A stretch of 45,400 nucleotides of DNA, taken from assembly GCF_011064615.1 (NCBI RefSeq), contig NZ_JAALJH010000077.1, forward strand, positions 1-45,400, in the 5' to 3' direction. This stretch comes from Aquisphaera insulae (GTDB taxonomy: Bacteria > Planctomycetota > Planctomycetia > Isosphaerales > Isosphaeraceae). Below the pieces are notes generated by a model. That model searched no databases. It was given only the letters and a program-made list of their open reading frames with translations, and was not told the DNA's origin. The position numbers were made by a program, and so were the translations under genes. Shown here piece by piece: positions 8,392-16,203 of the stretch (positions within the stretch are counted from its first letter, which is position 1; each line of letters opens with the position of its first letter).

Positions 8392-9741
8392 TCAGGACGC
8401 GTCGAGCTGCTTCCAGTACTGGACCAGGTCGATGCGGGTGACGATGTCCCGGACCGCCCCCTCCTCGGTCGCGAGGACGCCCGTGTTGCCTGCCAGGAGC
8501 AGGCGGTAGGCCTCGTCCAGGTGGGTCGTCGTCTCGAGCTGGGGCAGGGGCCGGGCCATGACCTGGCCGACCGTGACGCCCGACGGCTTGCGCCGGTCGT
8601 GGAGGATCCGGGCCAGGGTGACCTCCTGGATCGACCCCACGGAGAGGCCGTCGCGGAGGACCGGGAGCTGAGAGATCCCGGAAGACTGCATCAGCTCCAC
8701 GGCGGCGGCGACCGTGGCCTCGGGGTCGATCGTCGTGAGCGGGCGGGGCCCGCGGGACTCGATGAGGTCGGCGATCGAGCCGGGGCGGGCGGGCTCGACG
8801 ACCAGGTGGTTCTCCGCCAGCCACTGGTCGTCGTAGAACTTGCTCAGGTAATTGCGGCCGGTGTCCGGGCAGATGACCACGATCAGGTCGTCGGGCCCGA
8901 GCCTTCGGGCGAAGCGGACGGCCGCGGCGATGGCGGTGCCGCTCGAGCCGCCGAGGAGGATCCCCTCCCTCCGCGCCACGGTCCGCGCCGTCTCGAAGGC
9001 CTCGGCGTCGCCCACGCGGACCCACTCGTCGACGACGTGGCTGTTGAGCGTCTTGGGCACGAAGTCCTCGCCGATCCCCTCCACCTTCCAGGGCCGGGGC
9101 GAGTCGCCGGATAGGATCGAGCCCTCGGGGTCGGCGCCGACGATCTTCACCCGCGGGTTCCGCTCCTTGAGATAGCGGCCCACGCCCGAGAGCGTGCCGC
9201 CGGTGCCGGCGCCGGCGACGACCGCGGTGACCTTGCCGCCGGTCTGGTCCCAGATCTCCGGGCCGGTCGTGTGGTAATGGGCCCCCGGATTGGCGAGGTT
9301 GGCGAACTGGTTGGGGCGCCAGGCGTCGGGGATCTCCCGGGCCAGGCGATCGGCGACGCCGTTGTAGCTCTCCGGCGAATCGGGAGGGACCGAGGTGGGG
9401 GTGATCACGATCTCGGCCCCGTAGGCGGAGAGGAGGCGGATCTTCTCGCCGCTCATCTTGTCGGGCATGACGAAGATGGTGCGATATCCCTTGACCGCGG
9501 CCGCCATGGCCAGGCCGACCCCCGTGTTCCCGGCCGTGGCCTCGATGATCGTGCCCCCCGGCCGGAGCCAGCCCTGCTGCTCCGCCTCCTCGATCATGGC
9601 GATCGCGACCCGATCCTTGATGCTGCCGCCGGGATTGAACGCCTCGACCTTGAGGAGGATCGGGACGCGGCTCGGGGGATCGAGCCGGCGGAGCGGGATC
9701 AGCGGCGTCTTGCCGACGAAGTCAAGAATGGTCCCCGGCAT
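8392..9741 (-). CDS. Cystathionine beta-synthase with C-terminal CBS pair
   Basis: A 449-residue fold-type II PLP enzyme. The PLP Lys is K42 in NPGGSIKDRVA, the substrate loop is ATAGNTG (68-74), and the phosphate loop is GAGTGGTLSGVG (178-189). Residues from about 330 form two CBS domains (TIDPEATVAAAVELMQSSG and VGQVMARPLPQLETTTHLDE), a regulatory module absent from plain cysteine synthase. There is no N-terminal heme domain. The CBS pair and the linked gamma-family enzyme make cystathionine beta-synthase more likely than O-acetylserine sulfhydrylase. Gene order is Rrf2 regulator, this gene, then the gamma-family enzyme, all minus strand. Confidence 0.92.
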   Translation of the reverse strand: MPGTILDFVGKTPLIPLRRLDPPSRVPILLKVEAFNPGGSIKDRVAIAMIEEAEQQGWLRPGGTIIEATAGNTGVGLAMAAAVKGYRTIFVMPDKMSGEKIRLLSAYGAEIVITPTSVPPDSPESYNGVADRLAREIPDAWRPNQFANLANPGAHYHTTGPEIWDQTGGKVTAVVAGAGTGGTLSGVGRYLKERNPRVKIVGADPEGSILSGDSPRPWKVEGIGEDFVPKTLNSHVVDEWVRVGDAEAFETARTVARREGILLGGSSGTAIAAAVRFARRLGPDDLIVVICPDTGRNYLSKFYDDQWLAENHLVVEPARPGSIADLIESRGPRPLTTIDPEATVAAAVELMQSSGISQLPVLRDGLSVGSIQEVTLARILHDRRKPSGVTVGQVMARPLPQLETTTHLDEAYRLLLAGNTGVLATEEGAVRDIVTRIDLVQYWKQLDAS

Positions 9742-9881
9742 CTCGGCGTCTCCTTGCCAGGCCGCGACGTGAATGAGGACGGCCCGGGCGCCCGCCCGAT
9801 GCCGAGCACGCTCGTCTCCGACAAGTCAGGATTTACCAGATCCGCGGGGATTCCACCAGTTGAGCCGGCATCGTGGCTCGC

Positions 9882-10292
9882 TCAGATCACCCAGTCCGGG
9901 GCCGTGGCCCGCTTCGCCAGGTCGGCGACCGAGGTCCGGGTGAGGACCCGGGTCTCGGAATCCCGGAGCTGGTCCCAGATGCTGGCCAGATAAGGCGCGG
10001 CGGGACTCTGGGGATTGCGCGGAGTGATCGCGTAGCCGTCCATCACGCTGAGGATGTCTCCCAGGGTGATCTCCTCCGGCGGCTTCGCCAATCGGTAGCC
10101 GCCGGAAGACCCCCGGGTGCTCTGCACGATCCCCGCGGCCTTCAGCTTCAGCAGGATCTGGGTCAGGAATGGCTCGGGAATCCCCCGCGATCCGGCGATC
10201 TCGCGGATCGGCATCGGCCCGTCCTCCTGATTCCGCAGGGCCAATGCGACCACCGCCAGGCACGCATACTCCGCCTTGGCCGAGATTCTCAC
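9882..10292 (-). CDS. Rrf2-family transcriptional regulator, CymR-like
   Basis: A 136-residue winged-helix repressor of the Rrf2 family. It opens with MRISAKAEYACLAVVALAL, has the recognition-helix region IREIAGSRGIPEPFLTQILL and the wing motif STRGSSGGYRLAKPPEEITLG. The three clustered cysteines that hold the Fe-S cluster in IscR and RsrR are missing, as in CymR, the cysteine-metabolism regulator of Firmicutes. It is directly upstream of transsulfuration genes, so control of sulfur amino acid metabolism is the likely job. Start is GTG 10292 with GGGGAGAG upstream. The effector cannot be read from the sequence. Confidence 0.93.
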   Translation of the reverse strand: MRISAKAEYACLAVVALALRNQEDGPMPIREIAGSRGIPEPFLTQILLKLKAAGIVQSTRGSSGGYRLAKPPEEITLGDILSVMDGYAITPRNPQSPAAPYLASIWDQLRDSETRVLTRTSVADLAKRATAPDWVI

Positions 10293-10329
10293 CGATTGCT
10301 CTCCCCGCCGGGCTCCATCCGCCGGCTCG

Positions 10330-10563
10330 TCAGTTCCAGGACGGCTGCGTCATCCTCTGAAACCACGAGGGCGCCAGCGCCGCCCGCGCCTGCTCGTAGG
10401 CCAGCCGATAGATCTCAGCCCACGCGCCGGATACAGCCAGGCTGCCGCCCGGCCCCACCATCAACCCGCAGGCCATCGGGGCCGCCACCACCGGCGCGGC
10501 GACTTCCAGGCTCCCACGCGACGACTCGACCAGGCTGGATGTCCCGTAAACTCGATTCGACAT
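10330..10563 (-). CDS. Small conserved-looking protein heading the Rrf2 operon
   Basis: Seventy-seven residues starting MSNRVYGTSS and ending in AEIYRLAYEQARAALAPSWF then QRMTQPSWN. The middle is Ala/Gly/Val-rich and not clearly a membrane helix. No family recognised; I associate this type of C-terminal helix with short planctomycete hypotheticals, from memory only. It ends 37 bases before the Rrf2 regulator and follows a good promoter, so it is the first gene of the operon. The longer frame to 10779 is rejected because it would start upstream of that promoter. Confidence 0.65.
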   Translation of the reverse strand: MSNRVYGTSSLVESSRGSLEVAAPVVAAPMACGLMVGPGGSLAVSGAWAEIYRLAYEQARAALAPSWFQRMTQPSWN

Positions 10564-10609
10564 GGCTGGCGATCCCGAACTTGGAGGTTGATGGCGTTTG
10601 TCCCCTGAA

Positions 10610-10637
10610 TCATTACTATCCCCATCGACTCTGTCAA
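10610..10637 (-). promoter_or_regulatory. Sigma70-type promoter of the Rrf2-sulfur operon
   Basis: On the minus strand, a perfect TTGACA (10632-10637) and TAATGA (10610-10615) are 16 bases apart, inside the only AT-rich patch for several hundred bases. The predicted transcript starts about 40 bases before the 77-residue gene and would read on into the Rrf2 gene, the beta-synthase and the gamma-family enzyme. Confidence 0.6.
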
Positions 10638-11293
10638 GTTGAGACTTCAGTTTCTCGATCAAGATAATAGTGAATGCTCGCAAACCATTTTCCACGATGA
10701 CTTTGGACGCGGACCGATGACCCGAGGGACGCACCGCCACTTCGCACCGAGAGACCGTTACCACGTCCCGGGGCCACAAACAGCGACATGCACGCTTGGA
10801 TGCGTCTTCAACGAATCCTCACGCGTTCACTGAGCCCTGTGCAGCAATGGCGACTGCGTGGGCCAGCACGGGCGACCGTCTCGCAGGTCGGACCGCGGCA
10901 GAGGAGAGCTCAACGCCACTCGTGGATCGAGATGATGCGACAGGGAGGAACGACGGTCGCTGAGGACCGAGAGGAATGCCGAGAGCTCTGGAAAGGGGAC
11001 GGGGACTTTCACGGCGGATCCGGGGGGGTCTTGCTTGATGAGTCTCGTGTCTTGTCGCGGCAAGTCTGTGGTGTTGGCTACGGGAGAGGGTTGGCCACGC
11101 GACAGGTTTGGCTACGGGACCGTCAGGAACGCCTGTCCTCCGAAATCACCCGTTCCGTCGATGCCGGCGATGAGCCATCGACTCGACGGACGACACGCGG
11201 CCAGCACGCATGCATACGGATGCCGTCTCGCGCCGAATCCCGATCATCCTGATCAGGTAGGTCATGTTACATCAAAGATTCTTTATTTTTATG
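10638..11293. other. Intergenic region with a partial dispersed repeat
   Basis: About 650 bases without a supportable gene. Open frames here have no protein character. At 11116-11144 there is a degenerate half copy of the dispersed repeat described at 16015 (GGGACcGtCAGGAAcGCCTGTCCtCCGAA-like). The remainder shows nothing I can name. Confidence 0.5.
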
Positions 11294-11323
11294 TTGCAAA
11301 CATAGCTGGCCCGTGCATAATGA
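11294..11323 (+). promoter_or_regulatory. Probable promoter of the Met/Cys-rich gene
   Basis: An AT-rich stretch holds TTGCAA (11294-11299), then TAATGA (11318-11323) at 18-base spacing; CATAAT (11316-11321) at 16 is an alternative reading. It ends 73 bases before the gene start. No metal-regulator palindrome was recognised in it. Confidence 0.45.
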
Positions 11324-11395
11324 TCTGCGTTGGGGGCCGTGAGCATGGCCCCGGGAGATCCAGCCGGTTACCAGCACGATCGGGGAGCAATCGAG

Positions 11396-11878
11396 ATGAC
11401 CAGCGCCATGATGATGGAGCGGATGGGGATGGGGATGCCCGGCATGGGGATGGGGATGCCCGGCATGGGCGGCGGGCCGATGGCCGGCGCCGGCGCGATG
11501 GCGACCGCCCCGCAGATGATGATGGTCCCGCGGTGCACGATCAAGATGGAGAAGTGCAAGGGCGGGATGAAGATGACCTGCTCGAGCGACGACGCGATGA
11601 CGGCCAGCATGATGCAGAACCTCTGCACGATGATGGCCGGCGGCATGTGCTCGTGCTGCATGATGATGAACGGCATGATGATGTGCTGCTGCAACATGAT
11701 GATGGGGATGTGCAAGTGCGAGACGACCGAGAACGGCGTCTGCATCACCTGCACCAGCGGCGACGAGGCCTGCTGCAAGATGATCCAGGCCTGCTGCGAC
11801 AGCATGATGGCGATGTGCGACGCCGGCTGCACCTGCTGCGTCTGCATGAACGGCATGCCGGTCTGCTGCGGTTGCTGA
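11396..11878 (+). CDS. Extremely Met/Cys-rich putative metal-binding protein
   Basis: About 160 residues, of which roughly 41 are Met and 26 Cys by hand count. The first 45 residues are a Met/Gly/Pro/Ala region with repeated GMGMPGM. The rest is two diverged copies of a Cys/Met unit: TCSSDDAMTASMMQNLC followed by MCSCCMMMNGMMMCCC, and TCTSGDEACCKMIQACC followed by GCTCCVCMNGMPVCC. No signal peptide or obvious membrane helix is seen. Soft-metal (copper or silver) binding through thioether and thiol groups is the natural inference, as for Met-rich copper chaperones and metallothioneins, but the family is not one I can name. ATG 11396 has GGGAG upstream; the frame is open to 11330 but the extra residues lack the composition. 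It stands alone with its own promoter. Confidence 0.85.
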   Translation: MTSAMMMERMGMGMPGMGMGMPGMGGGPMAGAGAMATAPQMMMVPRCTIKMEKCKGGMKMTCSSDDAMTASMMQNLCTMMAGGMCSCCMMMNGMMMCCCNMMMGMCKCETTENGVCITCTSGDEACCKMIQACCDSMMAMCDAGCTCCVCMNGMPVCCGC

Positions 11879-12136
11879 GGCGAGTCGACCCGATCAACGA
11901 CGATGCGGAACTGCCGGCCCTGCCCCACCCTCGGATGGGAGCAGGGCCTTTTCGTTACGGTACGTCACCGGGATTCGGGCACGAACCGGCCCGTGGATTG
12001 CATGGTCTGGTCCGGGAAAAGTCGCGACTTGAGTCCTGGCGAACGCTATAACGGACGAACGGAGGGGGACGCGCCGATCCGAATTGCTGTAGCATCCCTG
12101 CACTGACGCGACAGCCTCGACCTCGTCCCAAATGCC

Positions 12137-14419
12137 ATGAACAGGAATACGGATATCCGCAAGATCGCCTTCATCGGGAACTACCTGCCCAGGAAATGCG
12201 GCATCGCGACGTTCACGCACGACGTTTGCACCTCGGTGGCCACCCAGTTCCCCGGCTCGGATTGCTTCGTGATGCCGGTCAATGACCTTCCGGAGGGCTA
12301 CGATTACCCCCGGGAGGTCCGGTTCGAGATCGAGGAGCAGGAGCTCGAGTCGTACCTCCGCGCGGCGGACTTCCTGAACTTCACCAACGCGGACATCGCC
12401 TGCCTCCAGCACGAGTTCGGCATCTTCGGCGGCCCGGCGGGCAGCCACGTGGTCCGGCTCCTGCGCAACCTGCGGATGCCCATCGTCACCACGCTCCATA
12501 CCGTGCTCGGCGATCCGAGTCCGGAGCAGCGGAGGGTCTTCGGCCAGGTAGTCGATCTGTCGGCCCGGGTCGTCGTGATGACGGAGCGGGCCCGGCGGTT
12601 CCTCCGCGAGATCTACGGCGTCCCGGAGTCGAAGATCGACCTGATCGCCCACGGCATCCCCGATATGCCCTTCGTGGATCCGGCCTTCTACAAGGACCAG
12701 TTCGGGGTCGAGGGGAAGTTCGTCGCGCTGACGTTCGGCCTGCTCTCGCCCAACAAGGGGATCGAGCACATGCTCCGGGCGATGCCCTCGATCCTCCGGG
12801 AGTTCCCCGACTTCGTCTACATCGTCCTGGGTGCGACCCATCCCAACCTCATCCGCGAGCAGGGGGAGCGATACCGGATCAGCCTCGAGCGGCTGGCCAC
12901 CTCGCTGGGCATCAAGTCGAACGTCAGCTTCTACAACCGGTTCGTGGAGATCGACGAGCTGCTCGAGTTCCTGGGCGTGGCCGACATCTACATCACGCCG
13001 TATCTGAACGTCGCCCAGATCACCTCGGGCACGCTCGCCTATGCGTTCGGGTGCGGCAAGGCGGTCGTGTCGACGCCGTACTGGCACGCCGAGGAGCTGC
13101 TCGCCGAGGGTCGCGGGGTCCTCGTCCCGTTCGCCGATCCGGAGGCGATTTCGACCGAGATCCGCAACCTGCTCCGCGACGACACCCGGCGGCATGCCAT
13201 GCGGAAGAAGGGCTACATGCTGGGCCGGGAGATGATCTGGAGCCAGGTCTCGCACCAGTACATGGATTCCTTCCAGCGCGCCCGCCGGGCCCGGCTCGAC
13301 GTCCCGATCCGTCCGCTCGCGGTCCGGACGCTCGCCGACGAGCCGATGGAGTTGCCCGGGTGGCGGCTCGATCACCTCATCCGCATGACGGACTCTGCCG
13401 GGCTGATCCAGCACGCCACCTACACCATCCCCAGGCTCGCCGACGGCTACTGCACCGACGACAACGCCCGGGCGCTGCTGCTGACGCTCTACCTCGAACG
13501 CCTGGGGATGGGCTCGGCCCAGGTCCGGCGGCTGGCCTCGACCTACTCGGCGTTCCTGAATTTCGCCTTCGTGCGCGAGACGCGGCGGTTCCGGAATTTC
13601 ATGGGCTTCGACCGGAGCTGGCTCGAAGCGGCCGGATCGGAAGACAGCCACGGCCGGGCCCTCTGGGCGCTCGGCGCCTGTGTCCGATGGTCCAAGCGGC
13701 GCGAGCACCAGTTCTGGGCTTCCGAGCTCTTCGACCTGGGGCTCGAAGGATTGCTCGAGGCGGCCTCGCCGCGGGCCTGGGCCTTCGGCCTGCTCGGCAT
13801 CGGCCACTATCTCGATCGGCTCAGCGGCGCCCGCCAGGCCAGCCAGGCCCGCGATACACTCCTCGAGAGGCTCATCCGCTGCGTCGAGCGGGTCGCCACG
13901 CCGGATTGGTTCTGGTTCGAGGACGTCCTCAGCTACGACAATGCGAGGCTCTCCCAGGCGCTCCTCGCCGGCGGCCAGTCCGCGGGCAACGATCGCGCCG
14001 TCGACCTCGGCCTGAGGTCCCTGGAATGGCTCGTCGGCGAGCAGAAGGCGCCGGCCGGCCATTTCCGCCCCATCGGCTGCCACGGCTTCCATCCCCGGGG
14101 CGGAGAACGGGCCCAGTTCGACCAGCAGCCGGTCGAGGCGTGCGCCACGATCTCCGCGTGCCTCCAGGCCTACCACGTGACCGAGGACGCCTCCTGGCTC
14201 AACGAGGCCCGCCTGGCGTTCGAGTGGTTCCTCGGGAGCAACGACCTGGGCCTCGAGCTCTACGACGCGATCACCGGCGGCTGCGGGGACGGCCTCCAGG
14301 AAGACCGGGTGAATCAGAACCAAGGGGCGGAGTCCACCCTCTCCTACCTCCTGTCCCTGGCCGAGATGAAGCTCCTCGAGAGCACCCTGGCGCCGTATCG
14401 CCAGGGCCAGAACGCCTAG
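12137..14419 (+). CDS. GT4 glycosyltransferase fused to an alpha/alpha-barrel glycosidase-like domain
   Basis: A 760-residue two-domain protein. Residues 1-390 are a GT-B retaining glycosyltransferase of family 4: FIGNYLPRKCGIATFTHDV near the start, HEFGIFGGPAG, TTLHTVLGDP, GLLSPNKGIEHMLRAM, and TPYLNVAQITSGTLAYAFG with CGKAVVSTPYWHAEE in the donor site. Residues about 410-755 look like a helical toroid: YCTDDNARALLLTLYL, GFDRSWLEAAGSEDSHGRA, PDWFWFEDVLSYDNARL, FDQQPVEACATISACLQAY. The second half resembles domains of six-hairpin glycosidases rather than a transferase. The next gene is a GH130-like enzyme 24 bases on, so they probably act on one glycan, likely mannose-containing. Acceptor and product are unknown. 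Confidence 0.9.
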   Translation: MNRNTDIRKIAFIGNYLPRKCGIATFTHDVCTSVATQFPGSDCFVMPVNDLPEGYDYPREVRFEIEEQELESYLRAADFLNFTNADIACLQHEFGIFGGPAGSHVVRLLRNLRMPIVTTLHTVLGDPSPEQRRVFGQVVDLSARVVVMTERARRFLREIYGVPESKIDLIAHGIPDMPFVDPAFYKDQFGVEGKFVALTFGLLSPNKGIEHMLRAMPSILREFPDFVYIVLGATHPNLIREQGERYRISLERLATSLGIKSNVSFYNRFVEIDELLEFLGVADIYITPYLNVAQITSGTLAYAFGCGKAVVSTPYWHAEELLAEGRGVLVPFADPEAISTEIRNLLRDDTRRHAMRKKGYMLGREMIWSQVSHQYMDSFQRARRARLDVPIRPLAVRTLADEPMELPGWRLDHLIRMTDSAGLIQHATYTIPRLADGYCTDDNARALLLTLYLERLGMGSAQVRRLASTYSAFLNFAFVRETRRFRNFMGFDRSWLEAAGSEDSHGRALWALGACVRWSKRREHQFWASELFDLGLEGLLEAASPRAWAFGLLGIGHYLDRLSGARQASQARDTLLERLIRCVERVATPDWFWFEDVLSYDNARLSQALLAGGQSAGNDRAVDLGLRSLEWLVGEQKAPAGHFRPIGCHGFHPRGGERAQFDQQPVEACATISACLQAYHVTEDASWLNEARLAFEWFLGSNDLGLELYDAITGGCGDGLQEDRVNQNQGAESTLSYLLSLAEMKLLESTLAPYRQGQNA

Positions 14420-14443
14420 CCGCGCTGCCGGAGTGCATTCCCG

Positions 14444-15988
14444 ATGGATGGCGACGACGCGACGAACGTGCCCCTTGCCGCCGGGCTCGTGGAGGGGAGT
14501 CATGCCGCCGACGACGGGCAAGGCGGCCCCGCCTCGCCCCGTGTCCGGCGCACCGGGATCATCCTCAAGCCGAACAACAGCCGCGTCGTGATCCGCCCCT
14601 TCCAGCCCGCCAGCGAGCAGCGCGTAGAGCGGATCCTCGCCCGCGTCGCGGCCCTCTCGGAGCCCGAGGTCGCCGCCCTCCTGGACGAGGTGATGCAGGA
14701 ATTCTGGAACCGGCACCAGAAGATCCGCCCGTACTTCCTCAAGCGGTTCGAGGACGTCCGCGGCTTCCTCCTGACCGACCAGCGCCTCTCCGAGAATCGC
14801 AGGCTGCTCATCGGGGCGTATTTCACCCAGGAGTACTCGCTCGAATCGGCCGCCCTGTTCAACCCGTCGATGATCTGGCATCCGGACCAGTCCGGCCTCC
14901 CCGAGGGCTCGCGGCGGTTCATCCTCAGCCTCCGGGCGACCGGCGAGGGGCACATCTCGTCGATCACCTTCCGGAGCGGCGTGGTGGACGGCAACACCGC
15001 GATCCACATGGACGAGCCCACCCGCTACGTCACGGCGCCCGACGTCTGGCCGAACACCCTCTACGACAAGCGGCTCTACGCGCGGAAGCTGGCGGAGCTC
15101 GGCGTCGAGGGCCCGTTCGTGGGCCAGGTCCTGGATGCCCTGGGCGACCAGTTCACCGCCGAGGAGATCGAGCGGACCGCGGGCCGGCTGCTGAAGGGGA
15201 GCCGGCCCCGCCATCACGAGCTCGAGCCGGTCGCCCATCACATGATCACGCTCGTGAAGGCGAATTACGAGGTGTCGTTCGCCCCGGAGCTGACCGTCTC
15301 CGAGCGGATCCTCTTCCCGACCTCGCCGACGGAGACCAACGGCATCGAGGACGCCCGCTTCGTGGCCTTCACCGACGACGACGGCTCGGTCCGCTATTAC
15401 GCCACCTACACGGCCTTCGACGGCAAGGTCATCCTCCCCCAGATCCTCGAGACCGAGGACTTCTTGCGCTTCAAGGCGAGCACCCTGAACGGGCCCGAGG
15501 TCAGGAACAAGGGGCTGGCGCTCTTCCCCCGCAAGGTGAACGGCCTCTATGCCATGCTCTCGCGCCAGGACAACGAGCACATCTTCCTGATGTACTCCGA
15601 CATGCTCCATTTCTGGTACACCAAGGAGCTGATCGCCCGCCCGACCTACGGCTGGGAGTTCGTCCAACTGGGCAACTGCGGCTCACCCATCGAGACCGAG
15701 GCCGGCTGGCTGGTCCTCACCCACGGCGTCGGCCCGATGCGCAAATACGCGATGGGGGCGTTCCTCCTGGACCTCGACGACCCGAGCCGGCTGATCGGCC
15801 GGCTCGCCGAGCCGCTGCTCGAGCCCAACGCCAACGAGCGCGAGGGCTACGTGCCGAACGTCGTCTATAGCTGCGGCGCCGTCGTCCACAACGGCGACCT
15901 GATCATCCCCTACGCCATGTCCGACTTCGCCAGCACCTTCGGCGTGGTCCCCCTGGCCGACGTGCTGGCGGCGATGGTGCGCGTTTAG
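14444..15988 (+). CDS. Long GH130-family glycosidase/phosphorylase-like protein
   Basis: A 514-residue five-bladed beta-propeller enzyme related to GH130 (beta-mannoside phosphorylases and hydrolases). Family signals are FNPSMIWHPDQSG, NGIEDARFVAF (the ED-R core motif), FPRKVNGLYAMLSR, GNCGSPIETEAGWLVLTHG and REGYVPNVVYSCGAV. The first ~150 residues (VRRTGIILKPNNSRVVIRPF and a helical region with QKIRPYFLKRF) are extra compared with short GH130 enzymes such as the one at 16204. It lies 24 bases after the GT4 gene, so the pair is probably co-transcribed. Whether it is a phosphorylase or a hydrolase cannot be decided by eye. Confidence 0.88.
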   Translation: MDGDDATNVPLAAGLVEGSHAADDGQGGPASPRVRRTGIILKPNNSRVVIRPFQPASEQRVERILARVAALSEPEVAALLDEVMQEFWNRHQKIRPYFLKRFEDVRGFLLTDQRLSENRRLLIGAYFTQEYSLESAALFNPSMIWHPDQSGLPEGSRRFILSLRATGEGHISSITFRSGVVDGNTAIHMDEPTRYVTAPDVWPNTLYDKRLYARKLAELGVEGPFVGQVLDALGDQFTAEEIERTAGRLLKGSRPRHHELEPVAHHMITLVKANYEVSFAPELTVSERILFPTSPTETNGIEDARFVAFTDDDGSVRYYATYTAFDGKVILPQILETEDFLRFKASTLNGPEVRNKGLALFPRKVNGLYAMLSRQDNEHIFLMYSDMLHFWYTKELIARPTYGWEFVQLGNCGSPIETEAGWLVLTHGVGPMRKYAMGAFLLDLDDPSRLIGRLAEPLLEPNANEREGYVPNVVYSCGAVVHNGDLIIPYAMSDFASTFGVVPLADVLAAMVRV

Positions 15989-16014
15989 TGCTCTGGCCAC
16001 TCAGAAGTCGGATG

Positions 16015-16131
16015 CGGGACAGACAGGAATGTCTGTCCCCCGGATTTAAAGCCAGGCGCATTCAAGATTTCGGAGGACAGGCATTCCTGCCTGTCCTGTA
16101 GGCCAGCCCGAGAATCAAGTTGTGATAAAGC
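16015..16131 (+). repeat. Dispersed palindromic repeat, copy A
   Basis: About 117 bases built of two palindromic modules, 16017-16038 and 16075-16096, that are reverse complements of one another, joined by a spacer containing TTTAAAGCCAGGCGCATT, and closed by a conserved tail ending GATAAAGC. Copies B (22558-22673, minus orientation) and C (30956-31071) share the same plan and most bases. It would fold as one long hairpin or two short ones, a REP/BIME-like arrangement. It lies between convergent genes. Confidence 0.85.
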
Positions 16132-16203
16132 ACTTGCCCGCCCGGACACGCGTCGGTTGCAGAGCGCATCGAGCCGACCGCGGGCTCACCCTGCGAGGGT
16201 GAA

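Noticed and set aside
10563..10779. N-terminal extension of the 77-residue gene
   Set aside because: It would begin upstream of the TTGACA/TAATGA promoter and has different amino acid character.
11894..15667. 1257-codon minus-strand open frame
   Set aside because: Antisense to the GT4 and GH130-like genes, with no protein-like motifs; a third-position GC shadow.
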